Shown here: positions 56,313 to 64,000 of the stretch, piece after piece | Numbering within the stretch: the stretch's first letter is position 1 | Layout: each line of letters starts with the position of its first letter | Assembly: GCF_024385465.1 (NCBI RefSeq) | Contig: NZ_JANFLS010000002.1 | Location: 310,001-374,000 of the forward strand | Length of the DNA stretch: 64,000 nucleotides | Direction of reading: 5' to 3' | Source of the DNA: Arthrobacter sp. zg-Y844 | Lineage (GTDB): Bacteria > Actinomycetota > Actinomycetes > Actinomycetales > Micrococcaceae | Position numbers and translations under genes: made by a program | The notes under the pieces: model-generated | Databases searched by the model: none | Told to the model about the DNA's origin: nothing | The model's input: the letters and a program-made list of their open reading frames with translations, nothing else

Positions 56313-58283
56313 CTAGGCAGGCCGGTAGTTCGCGGCGGCGGCCTCCAGCCAGGCCAGGGTGGCGGAACGCAGTTCGTCCGGCGCCGCGACCGCGGCTGCT
56401 CCGCCCAGCCGGGCAGTGAAAGCCGGGATCCAGCCGGTATCCGCGGTGCGCAGTTCCACGGCGGTCCGTCCGTCCGCCAGCGGGGCCTGCCGTTCGGCGT
56501 CGTAGGCCTCGGCCACCCAGAGGGCGGCGGGGTCCAGGACCATTGTGACCCGGTGATCCAGGGGTCCCGGCGTGAACAGGCTGGCGGGGAATGCGGCCCC
56601 CGGCTCCGGGGCGTGGGTCAGCGCCGGGCCGGTGTCCCGCACGCCGTGGATCCGGTCCACCCGGAAATTCCGCGGCGCTTCCGCCCGGTGGCACCACGCT
56701 TCCAGGTACCAGGTGTTGTCCACGGAGAAGAGCCGCCTCGGGTCAACGGTGCGGAGAGTGACTTCGTCGCGGCGCGGGACCAGATAGCGCAGTTCAAGCT
56801 GGCGCGTGCCGCTGATCGCCTGCTGGAGTTCGGCCAGTACGGTGCCGTCGGATTCGTCGTCCAGGCGGGCCGCGACGGCGGTGCCGACGCCGCCGGCCTC
56901 CCCTGCCGCTTCGGTCAGCTTCTCCAGGGCGCTGGCAACTGCGGCGGAGGAACCGATGCCCGGCAGTGCCGACAGTGTGTCCAACCCCACGATCAGGGCC
57001 GCGGCTTCGTCCATGCCGAAACGCACCGGCTCGGAGAGGTTCTCGGCGTTCTCGATGTAGATCCGGTCGTCGTCGAAACTGACGTCCATCAGCCCGTTGG
57101 GGTAATGCCGCGGGCCGCTCACGAACAGCAGGTTCAGGTCCTTGCCCAGCTGTTCCTTGCTGACACCGAAGGCATCGGCGGTCTCGTTCATGTCCGCGCC
57201 CTGGTTCGCCAGGACGTAGGGCACCAGGTCCAGCAGGCGGGTGAGGTGGTCCTGCGCGCCCGACGCCGGACGGCGGGCGGGAGCGGCGGAGGCGGCCAGT
57301 TCGAACCCGGGCAGCGGCCGGCGCTGGGTGTCCAGGGCCCGCGCGAGGGCGGTACGGACGGCGTCGGCAAATTCGGCCGGTTCGACGGCGACGGCGGCCG
57401 CACCGAGGGCGGCGGTGTCCGCGGCCAGCGCATCCAGATCGCGGACCCGGAGATGCAGCCGGTCCCGGCCCGCGTTTCCGGGCTCGATGGATTCTGCCTG
57501 CAGCCGCAGGGCCGCCCCGGCGCCGGGGTCCACGTCCACTGCTGCCGGCCGCGGCGCGTAGACGTCGTCCAGGGAAGCGAGCGAGGCGTCGATGTCGAAC
57601 TCCGCGGGGACGGTGTAGGCGCCGGGCCGCAGCCGTACCGGCCCTTCCATCCGGGAAAGCCGGAAGATCCGTTCCGCACCGCGGTCCAGGTCGTAGCCCA
57701 CCAGGTACCAGTGGCCGAAGCGGCTGCCCATGCCCCAGGGCTGGACCTGCCGGACGGACTGCTCCGTGCTGCCGACCGGCCGGTAGCCGAAGGTTACCGG
57801 GGTGCGGGTGGTGGCGGCACGCCAGATCTCGTCGAAATGCGCGTCATTGGTGCGGATGCTGGGCTGGAGGGGGATGGCCGCGGCGTCGTCGGGAAGTACC
57901 CCCCGGGCGTGGAGCTTGCGCAGGGCGCGGGCGGCGGCGGAGCCCAGCGATGCCTGGTCCCACATGCGGGCGGCCAGGGTCAGGACGGCGGATTCCTCGG
58001 GCGTGAACCGGACACCCGGAAGCCGGTATGCGTCCTGCCGGATGCGGTAGCGCTGCGTGGTGTTGTCCTCGAACATGGTCTCTTCGCTGTAGGACTCCAC
58101 CGGGATGCCCTGCTCACGGAGGAAGGCCTTGTCCCGGTCAAAGAGCTTTTCCCGGGCATCTGCCGTGGAGGCTTCGGAATACAGTTCAATCTCTTCGAAC
58201 AACTCGTGCTTGGTGAAGCCCCTGCGCGTGGACAGCAGCGCAATGACCAGATTCAGCAGGCGTTCGGTTCTCTTGGCGGACAC
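56313..58283 (-). CDS. pafBC: PafB-PafC fusion, WYL-domain DNA-damage response activator
   Basis: A 656-residue protein made of two consecutive HTH-WYL-WCX units: PafB-like (about 1-320; KRTERLLNLVIALLSTRRGFTKHELFEEI, then TPVTFGYRPVGSTEQSVRQVQPWGMGSRFGHWYLVGYDLDRGAERIFRLSRM) and PafC-like (about 335-656; DHLTRLLDLVPYVLANQGADMNETADAFGVSKEQLGKDL, then LELRYLVPRRDEVTLRTVDPRRLFSVDNTWYLEAWCHRAEAPRNFRVDRI). In mycobacteria they are separate genes that jointly activate the LexA-independent damage response; the fused form is known from Arthrobacter. The gene is read without any frame break. Confidence 0.93.
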   Translation of the reverse strand: MSAKRTERLLNLVIALLSTRRGFTKHELFEEIELYSEASTADAREKLFDRDKAFLREQGIPVESYSEETMFEDNTTQRYRIRQDAYRLPGVRFTPEESAVLTLAARMWDQASLGSAAARALRKLHARGVLPDDAAAIPLQPSIRTNDAHFDEIWRAATTRTPVTFGYRPVGSTEQSVRQVQPWGMGSRFGHWYLVGYDLDRGAERIFRLSRMEGPVRLRPGAYTVPAEFDIDASLASLDDVYAPRPAAVDVDPGAGAALRLQAESIEPGNAGRDRLHLRVRDLDALAADTAALGAAAVAVEPAEFADAVRTALARALDTQRRPLPGFELAASAAPARRPASGAQDHLTRLLDLVPYVLANQGADMNETADAFGVSKEQLGKDLNLLFVSGPRHYPNGLMDVSFDDDRIYIENAENLSEPVRFGMDEAAALIVGLDTLSALPGIGSSAAVASALEKLTEAAGEAGGVGTAVAARLDDESDGTVLAELQQAISGTRQLELRYLVPRRDEVTLRTVDPRRLFSVDNTWYLEAWCHRAEAPRNFRVDRIHGVRDTGPALTHAPEPGAAFPASLFTPGPLDHRVTMVLDPAALWVAEAYDAERQAPLADGRTAVELRTADTGWIPAFTARLGGAAAVAAPDELRSATLAWLEAAAANYRPA

Positions 58284-58322
58284 GGGAGCTAATCTACCTT
58301 CCTTCCGGGCCGGGACATGCGA

Positions 58323-58364
58323 AAGGGCGGAACCGCCGTCGCAGGTGACAGCGGTTCCGCCCTT
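58323..58364 (-). terminator. Hairpin after the cytoplasmic FKBP gene
   Basis: A perfect 14-bp stem (AAGGGCGGAACCGC at 58323-58336 with its complement at 58351-58364, 14-nt loop) lies 16 bp past the FKBP stop on the minus strand. It separates the FKBP pair from pafBC, suggesting that pafBC has its own promoter. Confidence 0.65.
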
Positions 58365-58379
58365 GGCAGGAGGGACGGA

Positions 58380-58775
58380 TCAGCGGACGCCGAGCAGGTC
58401 CACTACGAAGATCAGCGACTCGCCCGGAGCCACGGCGGATCCGGCGCCCCGGTCCCCGTAGGCCATCGAGGAAGGGATCTCGAGCCGGCGGCGGCCGCCG
58501 ACCTTCATGCCCAGCAGGCCCTGGTCCCAGCCCTGGATAACCTGGCCGACGCCCACACGGAAGTCCAGGGGTGTACCCCGGTTCCAGGACGCGTCGAATT
58601 CCTCGCCGGTGGAGAAGGCGACGCCCACGTAGTGGGTGGAAACCGTGTCTCCGGCCTTTACTTCCCGGCCGTCGCCGACCACGAGGTCCTCGATAACGAG
58701 ATCCGTGGGGGCATCGTGGGCCGGGAAATCGATTTCCGGCTTCTGGCGGTCGTATTCACGCTTTCCGAATGACAT
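58380..58775 (-). CDS. FKBP-type peptidyl-prolyl cis-trans isomerase
   Basis: A 131-residue single-domain FKBP without signal peptide. Core residues are VGDGREVKAGDTVSTHYVGVAFSTGEEFDASWNRGTPLDFRVGVGQVIQGWDQGLLGMKVGGRRRLEIPSSMAYGDRGAG in outline, with the Trp of VIQGWD and Tyr of AYGDRG at the active site. It follows the lipoprotein FKBP by 36 bp, so the two are probably co-transcribed. Confidence 0.92.
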   Translation of the reverse strand: MSFGKREYDRQKPEIDFPAHDAPTDLVIEDLVVGDGREVKAGDTVSTHYVGVAFSTGEEFDASWNRGTPLDFRVGVGQVIQGWDQGLLGMKVGGRRRLEIPSSMAYGDRGAGSAVAPGESLIFVVDLLGVR

Positions 58776-58811
58776 TGGTGCTCCTTATGTCTGGTGGGTC
58801 AGGAGTTAAGG

Positions 58812-59765
58812 CTACTTGACTTCCTTGATGTCTACGACGAAGACCAGCGGACCCGAGGGGCTGCTGCCGCCGGCAGGATCACCGTAGGCCAGCTCGGACG
58901 GCAGGACCAAGAGGACCTTGGAGCCGGCCTTCTGACCGGCCAGGCCGTAGGTCCAGCCCGGAATCACGTTCGCCAGGGGGAACTCGGCAGGTTCGCCGCG
59001 CTCGTAGCTGGAGTCGAACATCTCGCCGTCCCGCAGGCCGACACCGAGGTAATCGGCTACCACGGTCCCGGTGGATTCGAGCACCGGACCGTCGCCTTCT
59101 TCCAGGACCTTCACTACCAGGCGCTCCGGTTCCTCGGCGCCTTCCGGGATGGTGATGGACGGGGTGCCGTCTTCGGCGAAGGAAACCTCGGGAAGCTTCC
59201 CTTCGTCTTCAAGGGCCGTGACGTCTTCGCTGCTCATCAGCAGGGTGCCGTCGGTGTTCCGGGCAGCAGCTTCGTCCGGGCTCAACGTCGGGACCGTGTC
59301 CATCGCATCAGTGATGGTGAAGACGAGGAAATTCGCTTCGGTTCCGGCTTCTTCATTGGCCGGAATGTAATACGCGAAATCCGAGCCCACGGGAGCGCCG
59401 AGCAGTGCGTCATACATCTGCGAATTGCCGGACTTCAGGCTCTCGTCCACGGCGATGCCTTCGGCGTTTTCGCCGCTGTAGGTTTCCTGGCCGACCGTGC
59501 CGTCTTCCGGGTTGACGATCGCGAGGCGGATCATGGCCGTCTGGCCCTCGGCTACTTTGTCGCCGTCACCGTCGTTGACCCGGGTCAGGGTGGGCTCGTC
59601 GGCGCTCAGCGGCTTATCGAAGTCGACGCTTGGGACGGAGGTTTCTTCGTCGCCGCGCTCGATCTTCACGGAGGACAACGGCCCGCTGCTCTTGGCTTCA
59701 TCGCCGCCGGAGCAGGCGGTGAGGAACAGCAGGAAGGGCAGGAGGATTGCTAGTACTTTACGCAC
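58812..59765 (-). CDS. Lipoprotein FKBP-type peptidyl-prolyl isomerase
   Basis: A 317-residue extracytoplasmic isomerase. GTG 59765 opens a signal peptide (VLAILLPFLLFLTAC) with lipobox LTAC at about residue 18. The long middle part (about 45-215) resembles a second, degenerate FKBP-like domain (EGQTAMIRLAIVNPEDGTVGQETYSG). The C-terminal FKBP domain (about 218-317) has TVVADYLGVGLRDGEMFDSSYERGEPAEFPLANVIPGWTYGLAGQKAGSKVLLVLPSELAYGDP in outline. Probably helps fold exported proteins. Confidence 0.9.
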   Translation of the reverse strand: MRKVLAILLPFLLFLTACSGGDEAKSSGPLSSVKIERGDEETSVPSVDFDKPLSADEPTLTRVNDGDGDKVAEGQTAMIRLAIVNPEDGTVGQETYSGENAEGIAVDESLKSGNSQMYDALLGAPVGSDFAYYIPANEEAGTEANFLVFTITDAMDTVPTLSPDEAAARNTDGTLLMSSEDVTALEDEGKLPEVSFAEDGTPSITIPEGAEEPERLVVKVLEEGDGPVLESTGTVVADYLGVGLRDGEMFDSSYERGEPAEFPLANVIPGWTYGLAGQKAGSKVLLVLPSELAYGDPAGGSSPSGPLVFVVDIKEVK

Positions 59766-59934
59766 AGTACTTCTTTCAGTGGTGGACAGTGAGCAGGGCG
59801 GCCTTACCGTAGTTGCCGGTACGCCGGGCAGGGAGACGCCACGCGGCCGCAATACGCCCCAGACTAGCCGGTCCAGCTGGATGAAGCCTAGGTAAGGTTC
59901 CGGGGCAGCGCCGGCGGACGCCGGCGGAGAGGGA

Positions 59935-61296
59935 TCAGAGAGTGGACAGCAGCGCCTCGACCCGTTCATCGACGGACGCGAAAGGATCCTTGCACAGCAC
60001 CGTCTGCTGGGCACGGTCATTAAGCTTGAGGTGCACCCAGTCCACCGTGAAGTCGCGGTTCGCATTCTTGGCACGGCGGACGAAGTCGCCGCGCAGCTTG
60101 GCGCGGGTGGTCTGCGGCGGCTGGTCCACGGCTTCCTTGATGTCGCTGTCCTCCACCACACGGGCCGTTTCGCCGCGGGACTGCAGCAGGTAGAACAATC
60201 CGCGGCGCCGGGAGATGTCGTGGTAGGTCAGGTCGACCTGGGCCAGGCGCGGGGAAGACATCTCGAGTCCGTGCCGCTCTGCCACCCGGGTCACCAGTTT
60301 TTTCTTGATGGCCCAGTCGATTTCCGTATCGATCCCGGAGTGGTCGCCGGATTCGATGGCGTCCAGCGTGCGTGTCCACAGATCGATGATCCGTCCGACA
60401 TGCCGGTTGTGCTCACCGTTGGCTGCGACGAAGTCCTGGACGCGCTGCAGGTAGATGCGCTGCAGGTCCAGCGGCGACATCGTGGAGCCGTTGGCCAGTT
60501 TCAGCGGCTGCCGGCCGGAGAGGTCATGGGAGGTTTCCCGGATGCTGCGGATCGGGTTCTCCAGGCGGAGGTCCCGCATCAGGACGCCGGCCTCGATCAT
60601 CCGCAGCATCAGGTCGACAGACCCGGCCTTGAGGAGCATGGTCGTCTCGGACATGTTCGAATCTCCGGCTATCACGTGCAGCCGGCGGTAGTGCTCGGCG
60701 TCGGCATGCGGCTCATCCCGGGTGTTGATGATGGGCCGGGACCGGGTGGTCGCAGAGGAGACGCCTTCCCAGATGTGGTCCGCCCGCTGGGAAAACGCGA
60801 AGAGGGAACCGGACTGGGTCTTGAGCACCTTGCCGGCACCGACCAGCAGTTGGCGGGTGACCAGGAACGGAATGAGGACGTCCGCCAGCCGGGAAAATTC
60901 GAGGCGGCGCGGAATGAGGTAGTTTTCGTGGCTGCCGTAGGAGTTTCCGGCGGAGTCGGTGTTGTTCTTGAAGAGGTAGACGTTGCCGTTGAAGCCTTCG
61001 GCTTTGAGCCGGTCCTCCGCCTCCTCCACCAGGTCTTCCAGGATCAGCTCGCCGGCGCGGTCATGGGCCACCAGCTGTGCCAGGTCGTCGCACTCCGCGG
61101 TGGCGTACTCCGGGTGCGAGCCGACGTCGAGGTAGAGGCGTGAGCCGTTGGTCAGGAAGACATTTGATGAGCGGCCCCAGCTGACGACCTTGCGGAAGAG
61201 GTAGCGGGCCACTTCCTCGGGGGAAAGGGGACGCGAATCGGGCCCGGAATAGGCAATGCCGAATTCCGTTTCGACTCCATAGATCCTGCGGTCCAT
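59935..61296 (-). CDS. pafA: Pup-protein ligase PafA
   Basis: Attaches the prokaryotic ubiquitin-like protein Pup to lysines of target proteins, 453 residues. The glutamine-synthetase-like fold starts with [20 protein letters not shown], where the Glu residues bind Mg-[34 protein letters not shown] is shared with Dop. The start overlaps the prcA stop by one base (TGATG), so translation is coupled to the proteasome genes. Confidence 0.95.
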   Translation of the reverse strand: MDRRIYGVETEFGIAYSGPDSRPLSPEEVARYLFRKVVSWGRSSNVFLTNGSRLYLDVGSHPEYATAECDDLAQLVAHDRAGELILEDLVEEAEDRLKAEGFNGNVYLFKNNTDSAGNSYGSHENYLIPRRLEFSRLADVLIPFLVTRQLLVGAGKVLKTQSGSLFAFSQRADHIWEGVSSATTRSRPIINTRDEPHADAEHYRRLHVIAGDSNMSETTMLLKAGSVDLMLRMIEAGVLMRDLRLENPIRSIRETSHDLSGRQPLKLANGSTMSPLDLQRIYLQRVQDFVAANGEHNRHVGRIIDLWTRTLDAIESGDHSGIDTEIDWAIKKKLVTRVAERHGLEMSSPRLAQVDLTYHDISRRRGLFYLLQSRGETARVVEDSDIKEAVDQPPQTTRAKLRGDFVRRAKNANRDFTVDWVHLKLNDRAQQTVLCKDPFASVDERVEALLSTL

Positions 61297-62036
61297 CAGT
61301 CTCCTTCCGCGCTGGCCAGCAAACGGTCCAGCTCAACGGTGTTTATCCTGCGGAACGCCCTGACGGTGCCGCGGGTGGAAAGCGGGTTCCGGTCCAGGAC
61401 GGCGACCTCCAGCAGTCCGGCGCCCAGCGGTTCGGGTGCCTGCCCGTTGCCCGAACCGTTGGCTGCGCGGGTGGCGGAAAGCGCCTGAACCGCCGTCCGG
61501 ATGGCGGAGCCGAAATCGGCGTCCTGGTTCCAGGACCGGCTGAGGGCTTCGTTGACGATCTCCGCCTGCCCGCCCATCACCGTGTAATTGCTTTCATCCG
61601 CGATGGAGCCGTCGAAGTTCAAGCGGTACAGGCGGTCCGAATACGGATCCTCCCCTACCTCTGCGACGGCCAGCTCCACCTCGAACGGTTTTCCCTCGGT
61701 GGTGAAAACCGAGCCGAGGCTCTGCGCGTAGACACTGGCCAGCCCGCGCGCGGAGACGTCGTCGCGGGAATAGGAGTAGCCGCGCACATCCGCGAACCGG
61801 ATGCCGGCCTGGCGCAGGGACTCGAATTCGTTGTACTTGCCGACGGCGGCGAAGCCTATCCGGTCATAGATCTCGCTGAGCTTATGGAGGGACGGTGAAG
61901 GGTTCTCCGCCACCAGGGCAATGCCTTCCCTGCAGGTCAGGACCACTACCGAGCGTCCCCGGGCAATGCCTTTGCGGGCGAAGTCCGCCCGGTCCTTCAT
62001 CAGTTGTTCGGGTGAGACGTAGAACTGCTGGGTCAC
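61296..62036 (-). CDS. prcA: Proteasome alpha subunit
   Basis: Structural alpha ring of the 20S proteasome, 246 residues. It begins [44 protein letters not shown], the actinobacterial alpha start, which gates the pore. There is no catalytic Thr. GTG start two bases after the prcB stop. Confidence 0.94.
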   Translation of the reverse strand: MTQQFYVSPEQLMKDRADFARKGIARGRSVVVLTCREGIALVAENPSPSLHKLSEIYDRIGFAAVGKYNEFESLRQAGIRFADVRGYSYSRDDVSARGLASVYAQSLGSVFTTEGKPFEVELAVAEVGEDPYSDRLYRLNFDGSIADESNYTVMGGQAEIVNEALSRSWNQDADFGSAIRTAVQALSATRAANGSGNGQAPEPLGAGLLEVAVLDRNPLSTRGTVRAFRRINTVELDRLLASAEGD

Positions 62037-62038
62037 GG

Positions 62039-62863
62039 CTACGCCTCCAGTCCGGCAGCGGTGCGCCTTGCGATGAGGTCACGGGAGAGTTCCTGCAGTT
62101 CCCGTTCGGGGATCTCCCGGTTGCCGGCACTGTTGACGACATAGACCACCGGCCACAGACGCCGGACCATGTCCGGGCCGCCGGTGGCCGAATCGTCGTC
62201 GGCCGCGTCGTAGAGGGACTCCACGGCCACCCGGACCGCATCCTCCTCGTCGAGGTTCGGCTGCCAGAGTTTTTTTAGGGCGCCGCGTGCGAACACGGAC
62301 CCGGACCCGACGCTGTGGTGCTCGTATTCCTCATACCGGCCTCCGGTGACGTCGTAGGAAAAGAGCCGGCCGGTCCGCCGCTGGGTGTCGAACCCGGCAA
62401 AAAGCGGGACAACGGCCAGTCCCTGCAGCGCCAGCGCAAGGTTGGAGCGCACCATGGCCGCGAGCCGGTTGGACTTGCCGTCCAGGCTCATAGGCGTTCC
62501 CTCGATCTTCTCGTAGTGCTCCAGTTCCACCTGGAACAGCCGGATCATGTCAAGGGCGAGCCCTGCCGTACCGGCGATCCCGAGCACGGAGTAGTTGTCC
62601 GCCGGGAAGACCTTCTTGATGTGCCGGCTGGCGATCATGTTGCCCATCGTGGCCCGCCGGTCCCCTGCCATCAGGACTCCCCCTGCGTAGGTGAGGGAAA
62701 CGATGGTGGTGGCCTGCGGGGCGAGCTCCCCCGCGGAACCGTGCGACGCCGGTCCCAGGGATCGGGAGGACGGCAGCAGTTCGGGGCGGTGAAGGGCGAG
62801 ATGGTCGGTAAAGGAAGAGGACGGGGCTTGATGGATGGAGGCGGCGGGGTCCCGGGGGGCCAT
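62039..62863 (-). CDS. prcB: Proteasome beta subunit
   Basis: Catalytic subunit of the 20S proteasome, 274 residues. An N-terminal propeptide of about 52 residues ends before the catalytic Thr in [30 protein letters not shown]. Conserved Asp and Lys residues of the active site follow (LMAGDRRAT, then [24 protein letters not shown]). Located between pup and prcA. Confidence 0.94.
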   Translation of the reverse strand: MAPRDPAASIHQAPSSSFTDHLALHRPELLPSSRSLGPASHGSAGELAPQATTIVSLTYAGGVLMAGDRRATMGNMIASRHIKKVFPADNYSVLGIAGTAGLALDMIRLFQVELEHYEKIEGTPMSLDGKSNRLAAMVRSNLALALQGLAVVPLFAGFDTQRRTGRLFSYDVTGGRYEEYEHHSVGSGSVFARGALKKLWQPNLDEEDAVRVAVESLYDAADDDSATGGPDMVRRLWPVVYVVNSAGNREIPERELQELSRDLIARRTAAGLEA

Positions 62864-62866
62864 CCG

Positions 62867-63067
62867 TTACTGACCGCCCTTTTGGATGAAGCCGCGGACG
62901 AACTCTTCGGCGTTGCTCTCCAGCACGCCGTCGATCTCGTCCAGCAGGTCGTCCACGCCTTCAGTCTCAGTGGAAGCTTCCGCTTCGGCTGCAGGGGGCG
63001 GGACGGCCTCGGTTTCTTCTTCTTCGACGGGATGCGTTCCGGTGTTTTTGCGGTCCTGGGTTGCCAT
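62867..63067 (-). CDS. pup: Prokaryotic ubiquitin-like protein Pup
   Basis: A 66-residue disordered, acidic protein attached to targets for proteasomal degradation. The C-terminal helix VDDLLDEIDGVLESNAEEFVRGFIQKGGQ is typical, ending GGQ; Dop must deamidate the last Gln to Glu before PafA can ligate it. The gene ends three bases before prcB. Confidence 0.96.
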   Translation of the reverse strand: MATQDRKNTGTHPVEEEETEAVPPPAAEAEASTETEGVDDLLDEIDGVLESNAEEFVRGFIQKGGQ

Positions 63068-63107
63068 GATGCCTAGCCCTTTCTTGCCCGGGGGATGAAT
63101 CCTAGTC

Positions 63108-64000
63108 CTATGGTGCCACGGCGGCGTCGGAACCGGTCAGGAGTCTGGTGACAAAATCCTCCGCATCGGCTGATGCGTTGAAGAGTTCCTCGGTCAGGGC
63201 CCTGGTGCCGCGCAGCGGCTCGCGGGTGGGGATCCGCTGGAGCCGCCGCCGGGAGGGCAGTTCGAAGATGATCGAATCCCAGCTTGCTCCGATCACTTCC
63301 TTGGGGAAACGGGTGAGGCAGTTCCCGCGGAAGTAGGCACGGGTGTCGTCCGGCGGGGAGGTGACGGCACGGGCAATCTCCTCGTCGGTAAGCACCCGTT
63401 CCATCTGGCCCCGGGCCGCCAGCCGGTAGTACAGCCCCTTCTCCGGGCGCATATCCGAGTACTGCAGATCCACCAGGTGCAGCCGGGCGTCCGACCAGGC
63501 CAACCCGTCGCGCTCGCGGTAGGCCTGCAGCAGCTTCAGCTTCGCCACCCAGTCCACGGAAGCGGCTGCCTCCAGCGGGTCGCGCTTCAGGGTGCCCAGC
63601 AAAGCGGACCAGCGGGCGAGTATGTCTTCGGTGTCTGCGTCCGTTCCTCCGCCGGCGCGGGAGTGTGCCGCTGCTGCTTCGAAGTAGATCTCCTGCAGGT
63701 CCAGGCCGGTCACCATCCTGCCGTCCGTCAGTTCCACCAGCTGTTCCAGCGACGGGTCGTGGCTGATGGCCTGCAGTGCGCCCACCGGGTCCCGCAGCTC
63801 GACGGCGGGGGCGCTGCCGGCTTCGATCATCGACAGGACAAGCGAGGTGGTGCCGATCTTCAGCAGGGCGGATACCTCGCTGAGGTTCGCGTCCCCGATG
63901 ATGACGTGCAGGCGCCGGTACTTTTCCGCTACGGCGTGCGGCTCGTCCCGGGTATTGATGATCGGGCGGCGGATGGTGGTTTCCAGCCCCACTTCCGTTT
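63108..64000 (-). CDS. dop: Depupylase/deamidase Dop (5' end outside window)
   Basis: C-terminal part of Dop, the PafA paralogue that deamidates Pup and removes it from conjugates. Visible are [51 protein letters not shown] and the long C-terminal half with ARLHLVDLQYSDMRPEKGLYYRLAARGQMERVLTDEEIARAV. About 297 codons are present; the family is roughly 500-550 residues, so the N-terminus with the catalytic residues lies beyond base 64000. First gene of dop-pup-prcB-prcA-pafA. Confidence 0.93.
   Translation of the reverse strand, partial: TEVGLETTIRRPIINTRDEPHAVAEKYRRLHVIIGDANLSEVSALLKIGTTSLVLSMIEAGSAPAVELRDPVGALQAISHDPSLEQLVELTDGRMVTGLDLQEIYFEAAAAHSRAGGGTDADTEDILARWSALLGTLKRDPLEAAASVDWVAKLKLLQAYRERDGLAWSDARLHLVDLQYSDMRPEKGLYYRLAARGQMERVLTDEEIARAVTSPPDDTRAYFRGNCLTRFPKEVIGASWDSIIFELPSRRRLQRIPTREPLRGTRALTEELFNASADAEDFVTRLLTGSDAAVAP

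Overview
The window is a gene-dense, GC-rich piece of an actinobacterial chromosome, most likely a Micrococcaceae member close to Arthrobacter. This rests on gene content: HrcA/DnaJ2, RbpA, the Pup-proteasome locus, the qcrCAB/ctaCDEF respiratory supercomplex genes, a polyprenol-monophosphomannose synthase, DUF3043, DUF3054 and DUF4193 proteins, frequent GTG/TTG starts, and a natural PafB-PafC fusion of the kind known from Arthrobacter. I see no rRNA, tRNA, insertion sequence, prophage or CRISPR array.

Layout. 0-13 kb: tail of hrcA, dnaJ, rsmE; a GerMN lipoprotein on the other strand; the phoH-ybeY-corC-era operon; an LCP cell-wall ligase; leuA behind a Leu-codon leader peptide; recO-uppS. 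13-22 kb: alpha/beta hydrolase, pyrD, DUF3043, M20 peptidase, erpA, then ctaC-ctaD-ctaF, a GntR regulator and an unknown protein. 22.8-27.2 kb (minus): ctaE-qcrC-qcrA-qcrB, which with ctaCDF builds the bc1-aa3 supercomplex. 27-40 kb: trpD, a stand-alone RAM protein, a TetR-controlled ABC exporter operon, an SDR, a UBP-type zinc finger protein, a GH13 glucosidase, an ECF42-type sigma factor with its DGPF partner, a BTAD regulator and a methyltransferase. 39.9-41.0 kb: a noncoding stretch of about 1.1 kb holding a very good candidate chromosome-dimer resolution site (dif), extra copies of its XerD arm and a 20-bp perfect inverted repeat. 41-49 kb: DUF4193, deaminase-like, GNAT and SOUL proteins, def, an S9 peptidase, an rRNA methyltransferase, nfeD/SPFH and rbpA. 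48.9-64 kb (all minus): ppm1, amidohydrolase, helY-like helicase, tatC-tatA, pafBC, two FKBPs, pafA, prcA, prcB, pup and the 3' part of dop, an order largely shared with Mycobacterium tuberculosis.

The most interesting part is the terminus-like region around 40.3 kb. A 28-bp dif-like site (40305-40332) is followed by four more copies of its XerD-type arm, all in the same orientation. On the plus strand the heptamer GGGGGAG occurs 14 times to the left and, by my eye count, never to the right, where its complement CTCCCCC takes over. This polarity holds even where the genes run against it, so it looks like a replichore junction. The extra arms could be XerD-binding sites of the kind reported to unload SMC complexes at the terminus of Bacillus subtilis; that function is inference.

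Regulatory elements also stand out: a leucine attenuator before leuA, an SigH/SigmaR-type promoter (GGGAAC-N18-GTT) before rbpA, a palindromic operator before the ABC exporter, and several starts that look leaderless (ctaE, trpD, the BTAD regulator).
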